Made by a program: the position numbers and the translations under genes | Shown here: piece after piece, positions 22,013 through 31,820 of the stretch | How positions within the stretch are numbered: the stretch's first letter is position 1 | How the letters are laid out: each line of letters opens with the position of its first letter | The notes under the pieces: generated by a model | What the model was told of the DNA's origin: nothing | The model's input: the letters and a program-made list of their open reading frames with translations, nothing else | Database searches by the model: none | Origin: Oikopleura dioica | Taxonomy: Eukaryota; Chordata; Appendicularia; Copelata; Oikopleuridae | Assembly: GCA_907165135.1 (NCBI GenBank) | Contig: OU015569.1 | Span: forward strand, 5,022,001 to 5,086,000 | Direction of reading: 5' to 3' | Length of the DNA: 64,000 nucleotides

Positions 22013-23387
22013 TTACGCACTTCTCACGTTAACGTAATCAGAAGCAGGTCGTAATTTCTCAATGTCCCCGGCTATTTCGATTTCGGGTTCAGCGAGTGCT
22101 TTCCGCACTTGCTCCAATAACGACTTTTGCGAGTTGTCGAGGTTCGGCTCTTTGGCCACATCAACGAGGACCTGTTCTAGCGCTGCTCGCAGCTCCCAGT
22201 TCTGATTTTGTTTCGTTTCAAAGATCGTGCGCAACTGCTCGATCGTCTCGTCGTTCTCCTTCATGTCTTCAATTTTGCGCTTACGGCAGCGCGCCGCCGC
22301 GATTCTATTCTTCGATTTTCGACGAACTTCCCAAATTGCAGCACGTTGAGAATTCGTCAGTTTCAGCCGCTCGATTAGGTTCTCGAGATGTGATCGTGCG
22401 CAATTCGCAACTTCGTCATAATTCATTTCTTTTGAAAAAAACAATTAGCGAGTGAATATATGATCGAGTAATACTCAGTAGGCTCAGTAAGTTGTCAGTT
22501 TCTTCCAAAACTGGATCTCCTCTGTCGTCTCCTCTGTAGTCAATCTTTGGAATAGACATGATAGGGTCTTGTATCAGCACTTGAATGTTATTGCCAATCA
22601 AATGGTGTGGAATTCCTTCGATTTTCGGAACAAGCGGTCTTCCTTTTTTAGCTGGCCCTGATGCAGCTGATTCTACTGGGACAACGCCGAACGGGATCAC
22701 CTAGTGAAGGCGACTATTAAAACAGCTAAGAGTACGGAATGACAGTACTTTTGGTTGACTACTGATGTGAGAAGGCGAGAGCATGATTTGCTGAACACGA
22801 GGTAGAGTGGCCTGAGGAGGAGTGGCGGGGCAAGTTGGCTCTACTTCCGAAGTTGGAAGTGTCTTTTTCGAGTTAGTTAGATTAATGTCTTCCCGGATTT
22901 TATTGATGGATACTTCGTCAATATTCCGAATCTATTCAGGTCAATCAAATCATTCCAGCGCGTGAATCTTGCGATCTTTGACCTTTCCTGAAGCTTTTCG
23001 ATCGCCGTCGCCAGTCTGTCAAAGTCCGTCGCTGTGAAGGAGATTTTCCCGGTGTAGGCGAAGTCAACCAGCTGACTTATACTCGTCGGATCAGCTTTTT
23101 TGGTATTCTGATATGCCCCTTTTTCAATAAATCTTTCAGCAGATAAGATACCCTCCCATGCAGGAAATGTCGAGCTGTAGGTTGTGATTGTGATTGTCGG
23201 GCAGATTAATCACGTTTTCGAGGTAACCAGAACTGATGGAGAGAATGCATTTATGGGCGGAAATTGAAGTCTCCACGCCGTGATCGTCTTTGGAGACCAA
23301 GGTCATGTCGCACAAGTGCGGTGAGCTAAACAACTGTAGAGCGTTTGATTCGATTGATTTGGAATATTACCTTTTGCGCTGCTCCAT
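22013..23387 (-). CDS. BTB-bZIP transcription factor, BACH type
   Basis: The N terminus (ATG 23387, MEQRKSSPHLCDMTLVSKDD) enters a BTB/POZ domain: LCDMTLV, then ISAHKCILSISSGYLENVI, and LVDFAYTGKISFTATDFDRL. A middle region (PSHISSQPK, GRPLVPKIEGIPHHLIG) leads to a bZIP: basic region EVRRKSKNRIAAARCRKRKI (close to the BACH/NRF pattern RxxSKNRIAAxxCRKRK), then a leucine zipper and a tail ending SDYVNVRSA at 22013. BTB+bZIP in one protein is the BACH1/2 arrangement; those repress antioxidant and heme-response genes as small-Maf heterodimers. I see no clear heme-binding CP cluster apart from CPATPP. One intron (22932-22987) is GA-AG. The frame inside the BTB domain near 23140 needs a very short intron or holds an error. 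Confidence 0.75.
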
Positions 23388-24140
23388 TAGAGCTTTTTGG
23401 AGACCCTCCTGGTGCTGTTTCCACTCGTAACTTTCGAGGGTTACAAATTGAAATAAAAAAACAAGGCTCCCAAGGTGGTAACGCGTAAAACGACGAACTA
23501 CGCTATTTCCCCAATTACTAACTCTAGGCGTCGTAGTTTGACTTCACTGATCAAACACGGGCTTTTCGGGAATGTTCCGAAAACAAACAATAAATCAGCG
23601 AATTCATTTACAAAAAATCAAAAACATTTGATGCTATACTTTAAATACTAATATGCAATAAAGAAATAAAACTTTTAAAAATGTATTTAAACAATAAATA
23701 AGAAGATAAAATTTGGACTAAATTTGTAACCCAAATTATACGTCATGATAGATAGAAAATAAAAAAAAGATCAAAATTTTTCTGCTGCTTCCAAGAGATT
23801 CTCTACGGTAAACTACTGGAAGACGATTTTTTCCTTCGCGTCACGCCGTGTCACCTTACGTTGAGCCACCCGGAGCGCTTCTGGCTCGCTCATTGGCTGA
23901 GAGACGGTGAATCAGCTAAGCTTCTCTCTTGGAGGACTCTCCAGGAACTGTATTCTGGTGCTTTAGGTTGAAAATTTACGCGAAAAAAACCTGTTGATAA
24001 GATTTTTAAAATTCAATAATAATTTTACATAGTATTTTTAACCCCGAAGCGGCCTAGATACATCTTTACGATTATGAGACAAACACCATAAAGGCTAGCC
24101 GAATTTGAGAAATTGGGATTTTAGCAAAATTCCTATAGGT
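23388..24140. other. Intergenic region between BACH-like gene and U2
   Basis: AT-rich, with no supported exon. The last ~80 bp presumably hold the U2 promoter (PSE), but I cannot identify its sequence with confidence. Confidence 0.4.
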
Positions 24141-24325
24141 ATCGCTTCCGGCCTTTGTGGCTAAGATCAAGTGTAGTATCTGTTCTTCTCAGTGTGACAG
24201 CTGGGACCGTCCCTACTGGGACGTCTATTGTCACCCTGATTTTTGGAACTAGGGATGTAGTTAGGGGCTTGCTCCGCTCTTCCCACGGGTTGACTCGCTA
24301 TTGCAGTACCGGCGAGCTCGGCCCA
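24141..24325 (+). ncRNA. U2 spliceosomal snRNA
   Basis: Starts ATCGCTTCCGGCCTTTGTGG and continues CTAAGATCAAGTGTAGTATC, the diagnostic 5' region of U2, including the branch-point recognition sequence GTAGTA (24173-24178). An Sm site ATTTTTGG lies at 24239-24246. The 3' half keeps GCTTGCTCC and the stem IV loop TATTGCAGTACC. The stem IIa/IIb region is strongly diverged from other animals. A perfect short hairpin (CTCCCCC/GGGGGAG) follows at 24326-24341. All functional motifs are present, so it looks like an active gene. The exact 3' end is estimated. Confidence 0.9.
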
Positions 24326-24344
24326 CTCCCCCACGGGGGAGAAA

Positions 24345-25256
24345 CAATCAACCGAATTAAATATGAGAATTGAAAAACTCATTCTCTTAAGAATCGGCTA
24401 AGACTGAAAAGTTCGGCCCTTTCTCTTGCCCAAGAAATTCTGAAAAGAACATCTGGGTCTTCAAGTTGTAACTGAGACTGAAGAAAAAAACAAAGAAGAA
24501 GGATTTGATAAATGAAGTTAACTGTTTTATTTTTAACAAAGTTTTCCTTAGAAATAAATAAATGCAGGCAATGGTGGAAGTTAAAGTTTTAGCACGAACT
24601 TAGTCTCTCCGAAAGCAGCAAGAAGTGGAATTTCAAGATCGCAAGAGACACTGTTTTTTACGGAAAGTCACGCATCTCATCCGCGCTCGCCCATCTTCTC
24701 GTTCGTGTTGAATACTCCTTTACAGGTCTGTCCTCAGCGTAATTGCATGCTTCCAAAAACGTACTAAAATATCCAATCACACTCAAACTACTAGTTTTCG
24801 ACATTAATTACCGGTATTCCTGCTCTCTTTTCTCGACATGTTCTGACAGAACTTTGTACATTTCGACCGATCTGAACAAGAAATTCGCGCCGAAAAAAAA
24901 CATCAAATCCCCACCTTTTGAAGTTCAGACCAAGTTCCGTTTGAGACATTCGAATTTTGATGATTTCCTCGCGTATACTCTGTCCGGATAAATCCGTCTC
25001 TCCTTTCTCTTTCGCGGCTCCTACAAAATACCGCTATTTCTATTTCCGACTGAATTCTGGCATGTTTTTCGATTGAAATCAAAGAGGACTTTCTCTTGAA
25101 AAGAACCCGCTTGCGGCTAGGAGAAAATTAGGCAGCTTCTCAATTTCCAAGAGAGATTATTTTGTTAATGAGAATCGAAATTCCAGCTATAATTCAGTCA
25201 GATTTACGAGTAGCGGTACGGTCATTGAAATCATGAAAGACAATAAAAATGATTTG
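24345..25256. other. No convincing gene
   Basis: A + frame at about 24810-24991 (ISTDLNKKFAPKKNIK) could be an exon but has no supported partner. Otherwise nothing is seen. Confidence 0.3.
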
Positions 25257-26213
25257 TCACGTACTTAATTCTTCCAATTTCTCCCTTCCCGTAAGCAATT
25301 CTAGTTGGCATTGGATGCGGCTTCTCAAGTTCAACTCCTTGTGTCCCTTTCCTCGCTGAACATTCTGTCGTTTCACAATCAGCTCGTCAAAAAGCTGCTC
25401 AACAAGCTGAGAAATTCGTTGGCTCTTCTTATCGTTCAAAGTGCGATCGAGAAAGGATTGCGCTCCCAACTCCGCGACTTTTTCTGGACTGGCTAGTAGT
25501 TTTTTGGCTGCCTGGTCCTCGGCTTCGGCGACACTGACGGCCACCTTCTCGAATTCAATTCCCAAGTCGTCCTCTTCGTCGGAAGTTTCGGGGATGACTT
25601 CATCCTCGGCGGCATCTTCTTTTTCGTTGATTTTTTTCGATGCGGCCTTTTCGTCCTCCAATTTCTGGAGCTCCTTTTTGCGAGCCGCCAGTTTGAACCG
25701 TTTAGCTTTCTTCGCCAATTCTTCACTGCAATCGATCGTAGTCATGTAGCCGTAAACATTGACTTCTCTAGGCATCAAGGGCGGATGCTCAGGATACATA
25801 AGAGTAGTTCTAGCGCCAATTTGAGGATTCCCAAGAATGAGTTTCTGCTTTTCTAAATTTCTATTTGCGGCTTCAATGGCAGAATTGTTTGACACTTTTT
25901 TTTCTGTCGCATTTTTTGTCTTAAGAGATTTAGAATCATCTTGCCTGTAGTATTCGTACACCTTCAGCAGATTTAGTCACTAGTACTAATACTTAATTCT
26001 TACGCTTTTGTAGACTTTTTCTGTTGCCGCTTGCCTCATTTGTTCGAGATAAAACTGCACTTTCGCCTTCTTATCCGCTTCAGACATCTCCATTTGTCCG
26101 ATTGCGTTATTTCCTGGACTTGCTGATCCGAATAGATCTTTTCTGCTGGCTTCGTTTGATCTATTCCCATATCCTGGTCGTTTGGCAGGCTTTTTTACTT
26201 TCTTTCTTACCAT
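25257..26213 (-). CDS. Unrecognised Lys/Glu-rich protein, 304 residues
   Basis: Two exons (26213-26004 and 25961-25257) with a 42-nt GT-AG intron in phase 0. The start MVRKKVKKPAKRPGYGNRSN is strongly basic, probably a nuclear localisation signal. The middle contains NPQIGARTTLMYPEHPPLMP and NVYGYMTTIDCSEELAKKAK. A long charged helical region follows (KKELQKLEDEKAASKKINEK) with an acidic run (EVIPETSDEEDDLGIEFEKV), and the C terminus is helical, ending GREKLEELST. Probably a nuclear coiled-coil protein. No family is recognised. The frame is long and clean and the intron typical, so the gene itself is secure. Confidence 0.7.
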
Positions 26214-26287
26214 TCTTCAAGGATTAAAATTTGCAGACAGATAAATCGTAGAAATCGTAACACAAGTTCTGAAAGAACATAAATTAA

Positions 26288-26388
26288 AAGCTGCGCAGCG
26301 GCTTTTTTGTTAGCGACTTCGCGGCTTCGCAAATATAACCATTAAAACCTGACTTATGTTAGGTAAGGTTTACAGGTTGCGTAGCCCA
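26288..26388. repeat. Family A miniature element, partial copy 4
   Basis: Keeps the GCAGCGGCTT...GCGGCTTCG interior and one end (AAACCTGACTTATGTTAGG, ACAGGTTGCGTAGCCC). The left end is lost. Confidence 0.6.
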
Positions 26389-26706
26389 GTATGATACAAT
26401 ATAAATTAGAAAAAATTATTATTTTTTTTTAAATTAGAATCAAAATATGAAGCTTGCTAAATGCTTGCAAATGCAGTGTTATGGAACATATGAGTGTGTG
26501 CAGTGATGCTTGATGAACTCTCTTAATAATGTGGTAATAATCCATATAGCAGATTATAAACTGATAATCAAAAATGAGGAAGCGCGTGCTTTGGACTTGG
26601 CGCGGCGCGTCGATTGGTCCATTCAAAAAATGCAGCGAGTCAGCGGGACGATTTCAGAGTGAAGGTCAGGAACACACATCCAATTTCCGAGAAAGAAAAA
26701 TGAACC

Positions 26707-27853
26707 ATGGGGACCTGGGAAAGCTGGGAGAGAATCTTCTTCTCGAAGAATGTCGATATGGCGAAACAACGCGTCAACGAAGCGTTGTTTGAGAGACTTG
26801 ATGTTAATCTCGTCGGCGAGCGAACGGGTAAATAGAGGCGAAATACTATTTCGACGTTTTCTTAATACTAGAATTACTTTTATTCTTTTTCAGGTTTCAG
26901 CGCGCTGATGCTGGCAGTTGCCTTCAAGCATGACGACCGGTTGGAAATCGTGAAACGGTTGTTAGCTCGCGGTGCCAAAGTCAACGCCCAATGTTCCGAT
27001 AAGAATGTTTCTGCACTCCATGTTGCTGCTCAGAAAGGTTCTTTTATTTATTGACAAAGCAGGTTTTCATCAAATTTTCTTATTACAGGCGCGCTAGATT
27101 GTGTGACGCTCTTGCTGAAGCACGAAGCGGACCCGACTTTGGTTGATTCTGAAGGGCAAACACCAGGCGAAGTCGCGTACTCCGAGTTGATAGACGAGCG
27201 CAACCGGGTGCGGCAGGAGATCAAGGAGCAATGCTACTGCAGGCTGAAGCACGCGCGCGAAGATTGGATGCAGCGAAAACTAAAGCAGAGCGGCGCCACT
27301 CCTGAGTTTCGACGAAATGTCTTGCAGTCTGTTTATCGAGGTTCTCCGCCAGCAAAAGCCTCTAAGAAAAGAAACCCATCGCCAGAAATCTCGTCGACAG
27401 AAGCGATCCATGGTTCTGCGGATGAGGGCCAGAAGAGAACGCCGATTCGAAAGACTAACAAGGATTCCCCAAAACAAACTACCCGACAACGAGTTGCATC
27501 AGGAAACAGGAAAAGTCCTTACTTGCGGGGCTCGGCAACGGGTCGCCAGTCCCCTCATCAGCTGTACATTAACCGTCCGGGCTTGGGCAAGTTGGAGATT
27601 ATAAACACCCCCCGAAAAGTCGTCCTGGAAGACAATCTCTTTCCCTCTCCTAGATTGAGCTCAAGGAGCCGCAATCCATCTTCAAGACAGCGACACCAAT
27701 CAGATGCTCCCGATCCATTCTCACCTCGAGTTACGCCAAAACCATCGGTAATATTTACATACAAAATTTCAATGTTAATCCCTGTTCAAGGAAAAGTCCA
27801 ATCAAGAGGCGAAAAAGACGGGAGCACTGGTAGAAGTCTCCAATTGTGGCAGG
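26707..27853 (+). CDS. ANKLE1: ANKLE1-type nuclease gene, 5' part (ankyrin repeats)
   Basis: Exons 26707-26827, 26894-27037, 27089-27747 and 27791-27853 join in phase. It starts MGTWESWERIFFSKNVDM. Ankyrin repeats follow: TGFSALMLAVAFKHDDRLEI, RLLARGAKVNAQCSDKN, SALHVAAQKGALDCVTLLLK, HEADPTLVDSEGQTPGEVAY. A basic, serine/proline-rich linker comes next. In this gene type the ankyrin repeats precede a LEM domain and a GIY-YIG endonuclease, both found at 43.0-43.8 kb in the same orientation. At 27828 the coding exon is interrupted by the 13.6-kb element. Reading continues into the terminal repeat to a GT at 27854, with codons in frame. The gene is either broken in this haplotype or spliced across the element. 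Confidence 0.75.
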
Positions 27854-28290
27854 GTGAAAAAAAAATTTTTTTTTCTGAATGGCTCATCTGAAAGAGCTTC
27901 TCAAACTGTATAAAAAACGTTTTTACAGTCTGCCCAAATCTTTGAAATTTTCGAGATTTGGACTTGTCAGAGGTGGAAATTCCGAAATTTTAACTGCTCG
28001 TAGAGCAAAATTTTTCCATAACAAATTTTTTTTTCTATTTTTTTTCGGAAACTCTATAGTCGAATCTATGTGCTCGCGAAAATTGAAGCAGATCGGGCAA
28101 CATTTGGGCTGCAAAAATTTTTTTTTGAGGATTAGTTTTGCATTAATTTTGCAAATATAAAGCATATACTTTTATTTAATTACAAACTACAAAAAATTAA
28201 TCAAATAATGCTCTAAAGTCACTTGAGGTCATTTGAGGTCATCTGAGGTCATTTGAGGTCAACTTTTTTTTGCCGGTAAATTACATATTT
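27829..28290 (+). repeat. Left terminal inverted repeat
   Basis: Matches 40975-41436 inverted. Its inner end has four AGGTCA copies at a 10-bp period (28226, 28236, 28246, 28256), spaced TTTG or TCTG. It also contains the possible GT donor at 27854. Confidence 0.9.
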
Positions 28291-29301
28291 TTATTTATTT
28301 GAAACATGAAAACGATTATTTTATCAATTTTAAAAACAAAAAATAATTTTTATACCGTGCATATGTGTAAGATGCAAATAAAAAAGCACTTTAAACTAAA
28401 AAGAATGAGGCATGTTGTGTTTGTTCCTTCTCGTTTTGTTCTTCTTTTAAAAATCTTCTCAGTCAGAAAATCCAGGCATTCTGCGATGAAAATTTCCTTA
28501 ATATTTTTAAAATTTAAAAAATAAAGATACAAGCAATTACTTTTTTTTCTCGACGGCATAAGAGAGAGTTTAGAGCAGTCAAAGAAGATTGTTTGACGAT
28601 CTGAAACTTTAACACTGAGGATTTCGACCATATTTTTCATGTTTATAAATACCTTTCTTTCGTTTAGGAAGACTCCGTGGTTCTGGATAACTGTCATTCG
28701 CTGTTAAAATTTGTTTTTCGACGCTCTATTAAAAATAATTTAAAAGGCAAAGATTTCAGATAGTAAGATATTTGAAGTTACTGTAAAATATTCTTTATTT
28801 AAGGACTTGTTTGCTTAATATCCATTTTTCGAAAAGAATGATGCCGGGGGCAGGGTCCTTAAATCTAAGCTTCTATGAGTATCCTCAATTTTACCTGAAT
28901 AATTGAGACGATTAATTGACGAGCATAATTGTCTTTCAGATGAACTTTATCTGGCGAAAAAAAATGCTGTTTGAGGCTTCTGAAGAATCGGTACTCAAAA
29001 ACATTCAATTTTTTAGTTCTATTTCCAATTAAATGAAAACCTCTTCCTGTTTTACTCGATAATAGTTAGCTAAGCTAGGTACTTTTGCACTTAATATCTT
29101 CTTGAGCCATTTTTGTGTTGATTCTTCAATTGTTCTAAGCGGCTTAGCAAGTGGAAAAGGTTGAACAAAGAGGATTTTTCTTGCATTCGTAAACAGCGAT
29201 GTAAGGGTTCTATGTAAAACCTTTGAAAAGTTCTTTTATTTTTATTTTGTTAATTATCTTTATAATCGGACATAGATAAAAAAAAATGTTCTTGCGACGA
29301 T
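28291..29301. other. Element interior without a supported gene
   Basis: AT-rich. A minus frame at 28350-28697 (MTVIQNHGVFLNERKVFINM) has no recognised domain and could be an exon or noise. Confidence 0.3.
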
Positions 29302-29553
29302 TTAGATAGAGAAAGAACTATCCTGAATTGCTTTATCTAGGTCAACATCTTGGAATGCCAGTGTTGATGCCTTCAGAATATTGTTGTGTCCAGCATAGAC
29401 TAGAACTGTTCCGGAGACGCGCGAATGACAATTTGTATGGCAATTTTCGCATAAAAATCTCTCCGGTAGATTTTCACCATAGTTCCAGGCATTCCGGCTC
29501 TTGATTTGAAGAATTGGTCTTCTTTCCTCATCGCAGATTTGTCCTACTTTCAT
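29302..29553 (-). CDS. Small element-borne reading frame with a CxxC-C cluster
   Basis: 83 codons from an apparent start near 29553, including ILQIKSRNAWNYGENLPERF, then LCENCHTNCHSRVSG and GHNNILKASTLAFQDVD. The closely spaced Cys/His residues could bind zinc. It lies in the same direction as, and downstream of, the Ulp1-type gene, so it may be a 3' exon of that gene. No family is recognised. Confidence 0.3.
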   Translation of the reverse strand: MKVGQICDEERRPILQIKSRNAWNYGENLPERFLCENCHTNCHSRVSGTVLVYAGHNNILKASTLAFQDVDLDKAIQDSSFSI

Positions 29554-29760
29554 CAGGACTGCTAATTCAGTTAAACAGGCACCAGAATATGACGTAATAA
29601 TCCAGTTTTTTTTCTTTAATTTGTGTTTTCCGAAATATTTTATCTAAAGTGGTGTTTGAATAATTTCTTACTTTAGCTAATGAAACACATATATAAGGGG
29701 ACTCCGCGGAAAACCAAAAGCAGGTCGCACCCTCATATTTTGAAAATTTTTACGCGTCTA

Positions 29761-29944
29761 CTTAAAGATCTCAAGATGCTCATTCAGAATCGCGATTAAA
29801 AATTGTATCGGGGGCATCGGGATATAGATATGATGGCCGCCGAAAAGAGGCCCACAAACCATAAAATCGAATTTTTCTCGAATTCCCAATACCCCCGATA
29901 TGATGTTTATTCGCGATTCTGAACAGGCATATCAAGAGCTTTAA
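29761..29944. repeat. Long imperfect inverted repeat (hairpin)
   Basis: The 62-bp left arm (CTTAAAGATCTCAAGATGCT onward, 29761-29821) pairs with the right arm (29883-29944) through the shared cores TTCAGAATCGCGA and ATCGGGGG. The loop is about 60 bp. Probably a decayed miniature element. Confidence 0.6.
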
Positions 29945-30204
29945 GAAAATGTGTTCAAAATTATCTCTCCATAAGGACGCCCCCATTAAAGTATTTTTTC
30001 CGCGTAGACCTAACTGTTCTATCATCTTTTTATATTCAAACAGTCCTGTGAATCTCCGAGAAGGAAATTTGTTTTTTCGTATCCGAAGAAACATGGTCGG
30101 CGCCAGCACTCTCGTTCATGCCCTTTGAACCATAAAGACTCCATAACTAATGTATGATATTAAGGATAGAACATGGATATTATGGATAGAACATCGGCTG
30201 AGCG

Positions 30205-30578
30205 CGGCTGCCCGTTTAGCGCCCCGCCATGACCGTTTTTTCAGAGACCCGTCAAATCTGAACGGTAAATGATTTTATCTTTATTATTTTTGCTTTATGA
30301 TCATCAAAGCCTATTCTTTTATACAAACAATTTGAAAATATCAAAATGGGATAACTTGGTCAAAGTCTCGGAATGAGAGCGACTCTTTCAAAGCCCTCTA
30401 TAAAAATCTAAAGATTTATTTTGAAACTCAGACTAGAAATAAAAGGAAAGTAGAAGTGAAATAGAAGACTAAAAGTGAAGAAGTCGGAGCTCTACAAAAT
30501 CGAAGAATATAATTCATCGTTCAGATTAGACGGGTCTCTGAAAAATAGATAACGACGGGGCGCTAAACGGGCAGCCGA
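30205..30578. mobile_element. 374-bp miniature inverted-repeat element nested in the large transposon
   Basis: The ends share CGGCTGCCCGTTTAGCGCCC and, further in, TTTTTCAGAGACCCGTC, inverted (arms about 60 bp). The interior is AT-rich and non-coding. No clean target duplication was found. Confidence 0.7.
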
Positions 30579-31145
30579 TCTTATATTTTACGCTTAAGAT
30601 GGAGAAAACAATTTTTCAATTAACTAGTTTTCCATTTTTCTAACATAGATATTGCGCTCATTTTTCTGACCTGTGTCGAGGCATCACCCATGTTCCGTTA
30701 TGAGAACATACAGACAGTTTGAATCGATGATAAATATTAAATATCTTCTGTGTTTCAGGATTTGATTGAAGAATGGCTGTTTTATTTTATAGTCACACGG
30801 GCAATAAAAAAAATTATAAGCATTCTGAATTCAATGATTTGATTTCTTCTTTCTTTTGCCTTTCTTTTACTCACAGAAAAGAGAATTTCAAAAACAAGAA
30901 TTAACAATTAGGAATATTTGTATTTAACAACGAGGAAAAAAAATGTAATCGTGATATTTCCAGATCAGGAAAAACGGACTCTTTTCGATTCAGCATTGAC
31001 TTCACTTGAATGCTGTGCGACTCTTTTTGATGGAGTTGTTTTATTGCACACCCAATGACTTAAATTTATGAACTGTATTTATTAATATTGCCATACTTAA
31101 TTTTTTTGAGTTGATTTTCCTTGATCTCAAGAATATTCGACGATG

Positions 31146-31513
31146 TTATTTCTGGTGTTCCAGCTTTGAATTCTTGCTCAATTCTTTAATAATTTTTATA
31201 AATAATTTTAAGCAACAAATAATTTTAAAGATTTTTTTTAACCTGTTGAGCACATAGACCGCGCAATCACGATTCGTTTGCGGAACATTTTCGCGTTTTT
31301 TCTTCCAAGGGCCCTGATCATTCAGAATTTTTCCAATAGTATCAAGAAGTTTTTTTTTCGAACTATCAATGGCGTTTTGATAATTTCCAATAGCCCCATT
31401 TGTATCATAGACAGTAACTGAGCGAGATTTGACATTAACGATCAAGAGTGCCGCGTGGTTTTCATCTTTTGATGACAGCAATAATGGTGCACAAATTTTT
31501 TTCGTTTCTTAAG
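31146..31513 (-). CDS. Ulp1/C48-type cysteine protease of the element
   Basis: The frame (no ATG of its own; probably an exon entered at the AG before 31513) reads ICAPLLLSSKDENHAALLIV, SVTVYDTNGAIGNYQN, then VPQTNRDCAVYVLNRLKKIF. This matches the C48 order: a P...H segment with catalytic His (HAALLIV, where host SENPs have HW), Asp in VYDTN, then the oxyanion Gln and catalytic Cys in PQTNRDCAVYVL. Proteases of this clan occur in several large DNA transposons and in adenovirus-like elements. It follows the transposase-like gene on the same strand and may be its C-terminal domain, although I could not find an in-phase join. Its role in the element is unknown. Confidence 0.7.
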
Positions 31514-31820
31514 GCTTGGGTCATTATAAGTGCCTTGAGTCATGTTTCCGACGGAAGATGTAGGATATGAGCAAAAATCTGTTTCTCGAATTTTAAATTC
31601 GGACAAGATAACGATTTTGACCCCGGACTTTGGAAATTTCCGCTTTCAGAGAAGATTTTGATATTTCGCTTAAGAAAAACAGAAAATTAGGTTTTAAAGC
31701 TCTAGAGTCACACCTTTGGCGGGCCACAGGGTAGAGGATACTGACTGTTTTATTTGTATTTTCTAATCTTAAGAGCGCAATCTTAATCAGGGTTCTCTAG
31801 AGCATATAGCCCTGTTTTAG

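Noticed and set aside
24155-24382. Open frames on both strands at 24.16-24.38 kb
   Set aside because: They fall within the U2 snRNA and its 3' hairpin.
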